Shown one piece after another: positions 63,026 through 64,000 of a DNA stretch of 64,000 bases (position 1 is the stretch's first letter; each line of letters opens with the position of its first letter). Origin of the DNA: Scleromatobacter sp964418745. Its GTDB lineage: Bacteria > Pseudomonadota > Gammaproteobacteria > Burkholderiales > Burkholderiaceae_C. The position numbers and the translations under genes are program-made. The stretch is from contig CAYQMX010000013.1 in assembly GCA_964418745.1 (NCBI GenBank), positions 118,087 through 182,086 on the forward strand, written 5' to 3'. The notes under the pieces are model-generated. The model was not told the origin of the DNA, did no database searches, and was given only the letters and a program-made list of their open reading frames with translations.

Positions 63026-63676
63026 CTACTGGATGATGAAGCTGGAGAACTGCACCGACCGGATGGGGGCATCCGGGGCAGCCGCCTTCTTCTTCTTTTT
63101 CTTCTTCGCCGGGACGGAGGCGGCCGTTTCCGCGCTGGCTGCGGCGGCGGGCGCCTCGGCGTCCTCCTCCTCGTCCACTTCCTCGCCCATCGCGCGCAGC
63201 GATTCGCGGCGGATCTCGCGGGCCAGCTTCTCCTTGCCTTCGCCGCCGGCCAGGTCGGCCGACGACTTGTGGGCGAGCAGCAGCAGGATGTTGTTGCGGA
63301 TGGCGGGCAGGTAGGTCTTGATCTCCTCGCTCACCTTCTCGTCGGGCACTTCCAGCGTGATGCCGATCTGCGCGTAGCGATCGGCCTCGTGGTCGGCCAG
63401 GTTGACGACGAACGGGTCCATCGGCACGAAGACCGGGTGCGCATTGTGTTCCTTCTTCTCGGGCTTGGCCGCCGCGCCGGCGCCCGCGTCGGCGTCGCCA
63501 TCCTCGGCCGCCGCGGCCGCTTCGGCCGCCGCCTTCTGCTTCTTCATGTACAGCAGCGCGCCCACGCCCCCCCCGCCCAGCACGATGGCCGCGACGGCGA
63601 CCATGATGACCAGCTTCTTCTTGCCGCCCGGCTTCTTGGCGGCGGGGGCATCTGCAGCAGCGGCGGCAGCGGACAT
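63026..63676 (-). CDS. fliL: Flagellar basal-body protein FliL with unusual C-terminal insertion
   Basis: A 216-aa, single-helix protein around the stators. After the helix (KLVIMVAVAAIVLGGGGVGA) comes an Ala/Asp-rich linker and the FliL domain (HPVFVPMDPFVVNLADHEAD, RYAQIGITLEV, IKTYLPAIRNNILLLLAHKS). Between the last helix and the usual ending SVQFSSFIIQ lies an extra stretch of about 40 residues, first acidic (EEVDEEEDAEAP), then a run of seven lysines. ATG 63676 has AGGAG about 8 bases upstream. Confidence 0.94.
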   Translation of the reverse strand: MSAAAAAADAPAAKKPGGKKKLVIMVAVAAIVLGGGGVGALLYMKKQKAAAEAAAAAEDGDADAGAGAAAKPEKKEHNAHPVFVPMDPFVVNLADHEADRYAQIGITLEVPDEKVSEEIKTYLPAIRNNILLLLAHKSSADLAGGEGKEKLAREIRRESLRAMGEEVDEEEDAEAPAAAASAETAASVPAKKKKKKKAAAPDAPIRSVQFSSFIIQ

Positions 63677-63777
63677 GGACGGAACTCCTGGAATCGAATT
63701 TGTGGGACGCACGCACGAGCGCGCATCGTTGAAGACGATTATTGAGATCCGGGGATCGTTCGAATGGGCCGAAAAGC

Positions 63778-63793
63778 GGCAGAAAACCTGCCA
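63778..63793 (-). promoter_or_regulatory. Sigma-54-like promoter candidate upstream of fliL
   Basis: On the minus strand TGGCAGG-TTTT-CTGCC places GG and GC 12 bases apart, as in the -24/-12 sigma-54 consensus TGGCACG-N4-TTGCA. It lies about 100 bases before the fliL start, after the fliK stop. The same bases form the inverted repeat GGCAG-N5-CTGCC, so a fliK 3' hairpin is the alternative reading. Confidence 0.4.
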
Positions 63794-63911
63794 GCCCCTT
63801 CAGTGCCGGCGGTGCTTGCCGACAGCGTCGGCGCCGCGCCGCCGGCCGGGCACGGCGCGGCCCGGCCTCCCGGCCAGGTGCGGCGCGCGGTCGCGGCGGG
63901 CGCGCCGGGCG

Positions 63912-64000
63912 TCAGGCGTACATGTCGAGCAGGCCGCGGCGCTGGGCCTGCTGGCGCGCGGCCGCGGCCAGCGCGACGTCCTCGCCGCCGCCGCCGACGG
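63912..64000 (-). CDS. fliK: Flagellar hook-length control protein FliK, C-terminal end only
   Basis: Only the last 29 codons are inside the window: GGGGEDVALAAAARQQAQRR followed by GLLDMYA and the stop. The RGLLDMYA ending and the position upstream of fliL are typical of FliK. The protein measures hook length and triggers FlhB switching. The rest lies beyond the right edge. Confidence 0.75.
   Translation of the reverse strand, partial: VGGGGEDVALAAAARQQAQRRGLLDMYA

Overview
The window is about 70% GC, densely coded and mostly organised in tightly packed operons with ATGA start/stop overlaps. Codon use, gene families and gene order (flhB-flhA-flhF-flhG-fliA, fliK-L-M-N-O-P-Q-R, thiCOSG, bioADF, DUF3297) point to a betaproteobacterium of the Burkholderiales, probably the Rubrivivax/Leptothrix/Roseateles side. 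That placement is inference from families, not from a marker gene. FlhF and FlhG suggest polar flagellation. No rRNA, tRNA, CRISPR array, integrase or insertion sequence was seen, and base composition does not obviously break anywhere, so this looks like ordinary chromosome.

Layout. 1-6.9 kb: the end of a PilT/PilU-type ATPase gene, a PAS-GGDEF diguanylate cyclase, a YihY membrane protein, a DUF3096 mini-protein, a PAS histidine kinase, an exported SxxK hydrolase and a 57-aa membrane protein. 7.0-13.7 kb (minus): flagellar export and regulation operon flhB-flhA-flhF-flhG-fliA, closed by an intrinsic terminator. 14.0-17.7 kb (plus): panD-bioA-bioD-bioF with three ATGA overlaps. 17.7-19.8 kb: a WXXGXW lipoprotein with a long Gln/Ala repeat tail that contains a 100-N assembly gap. 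19.9-26.5 kb: class II aldolase, His-rich exported peptide, M3 peptidase, DUF1800/DUF1501 pair. 26.5-31.7 kb: iorAB molybdenum oxidoreductase, divergent from a dihaem cytochrome, XdhC, a DUF296 protein and DUF3297. 31.7-40.4 kb: YlqF GTPase, a secreted protein, an M14 amidohydrolase, a PatZ-like acyl-CoA synthetase/acetyltransferase, an EamA exporter divergent from an AraC regulator, and a YgjV protein.

40.5-45.7 kb (minus): a cfa-like methyltransferase, DUF2878, DUF1295 and DUF6134-like operon behind an ECF-type promoter candidate, preceded by an MFS exporter and a SufR-like regulator whose start is covered by two copies of a 10-bp palindrome. 45.8-47.5 kb: Zn alcohol dehydrogenase and lipocalin. 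47.6-53.7 kb: TPP riboswitch and the thiC-thiO-thiS-thiG-thiDE operon. 53.9-59.1 kb: a second secreted protein related to the one at 33 kb, a spermidine-synthase-like protein, a TIGR01777 epimerase and a PabB-PabC fusion. 59.1-64.0 kb (minus): fliK(end)-fliL-M-N-O-P-Q-R.

The most interesting points are a FlhG that keeps the FlhF-activating DQAxxLR motif but has no Walker A loop, the lipid-modification operon with its ECF-like promoter, the palindrome pair in front of the MFS/SufR-like operon, the panD-bio coupling, and the repeat-driven assembly gap.
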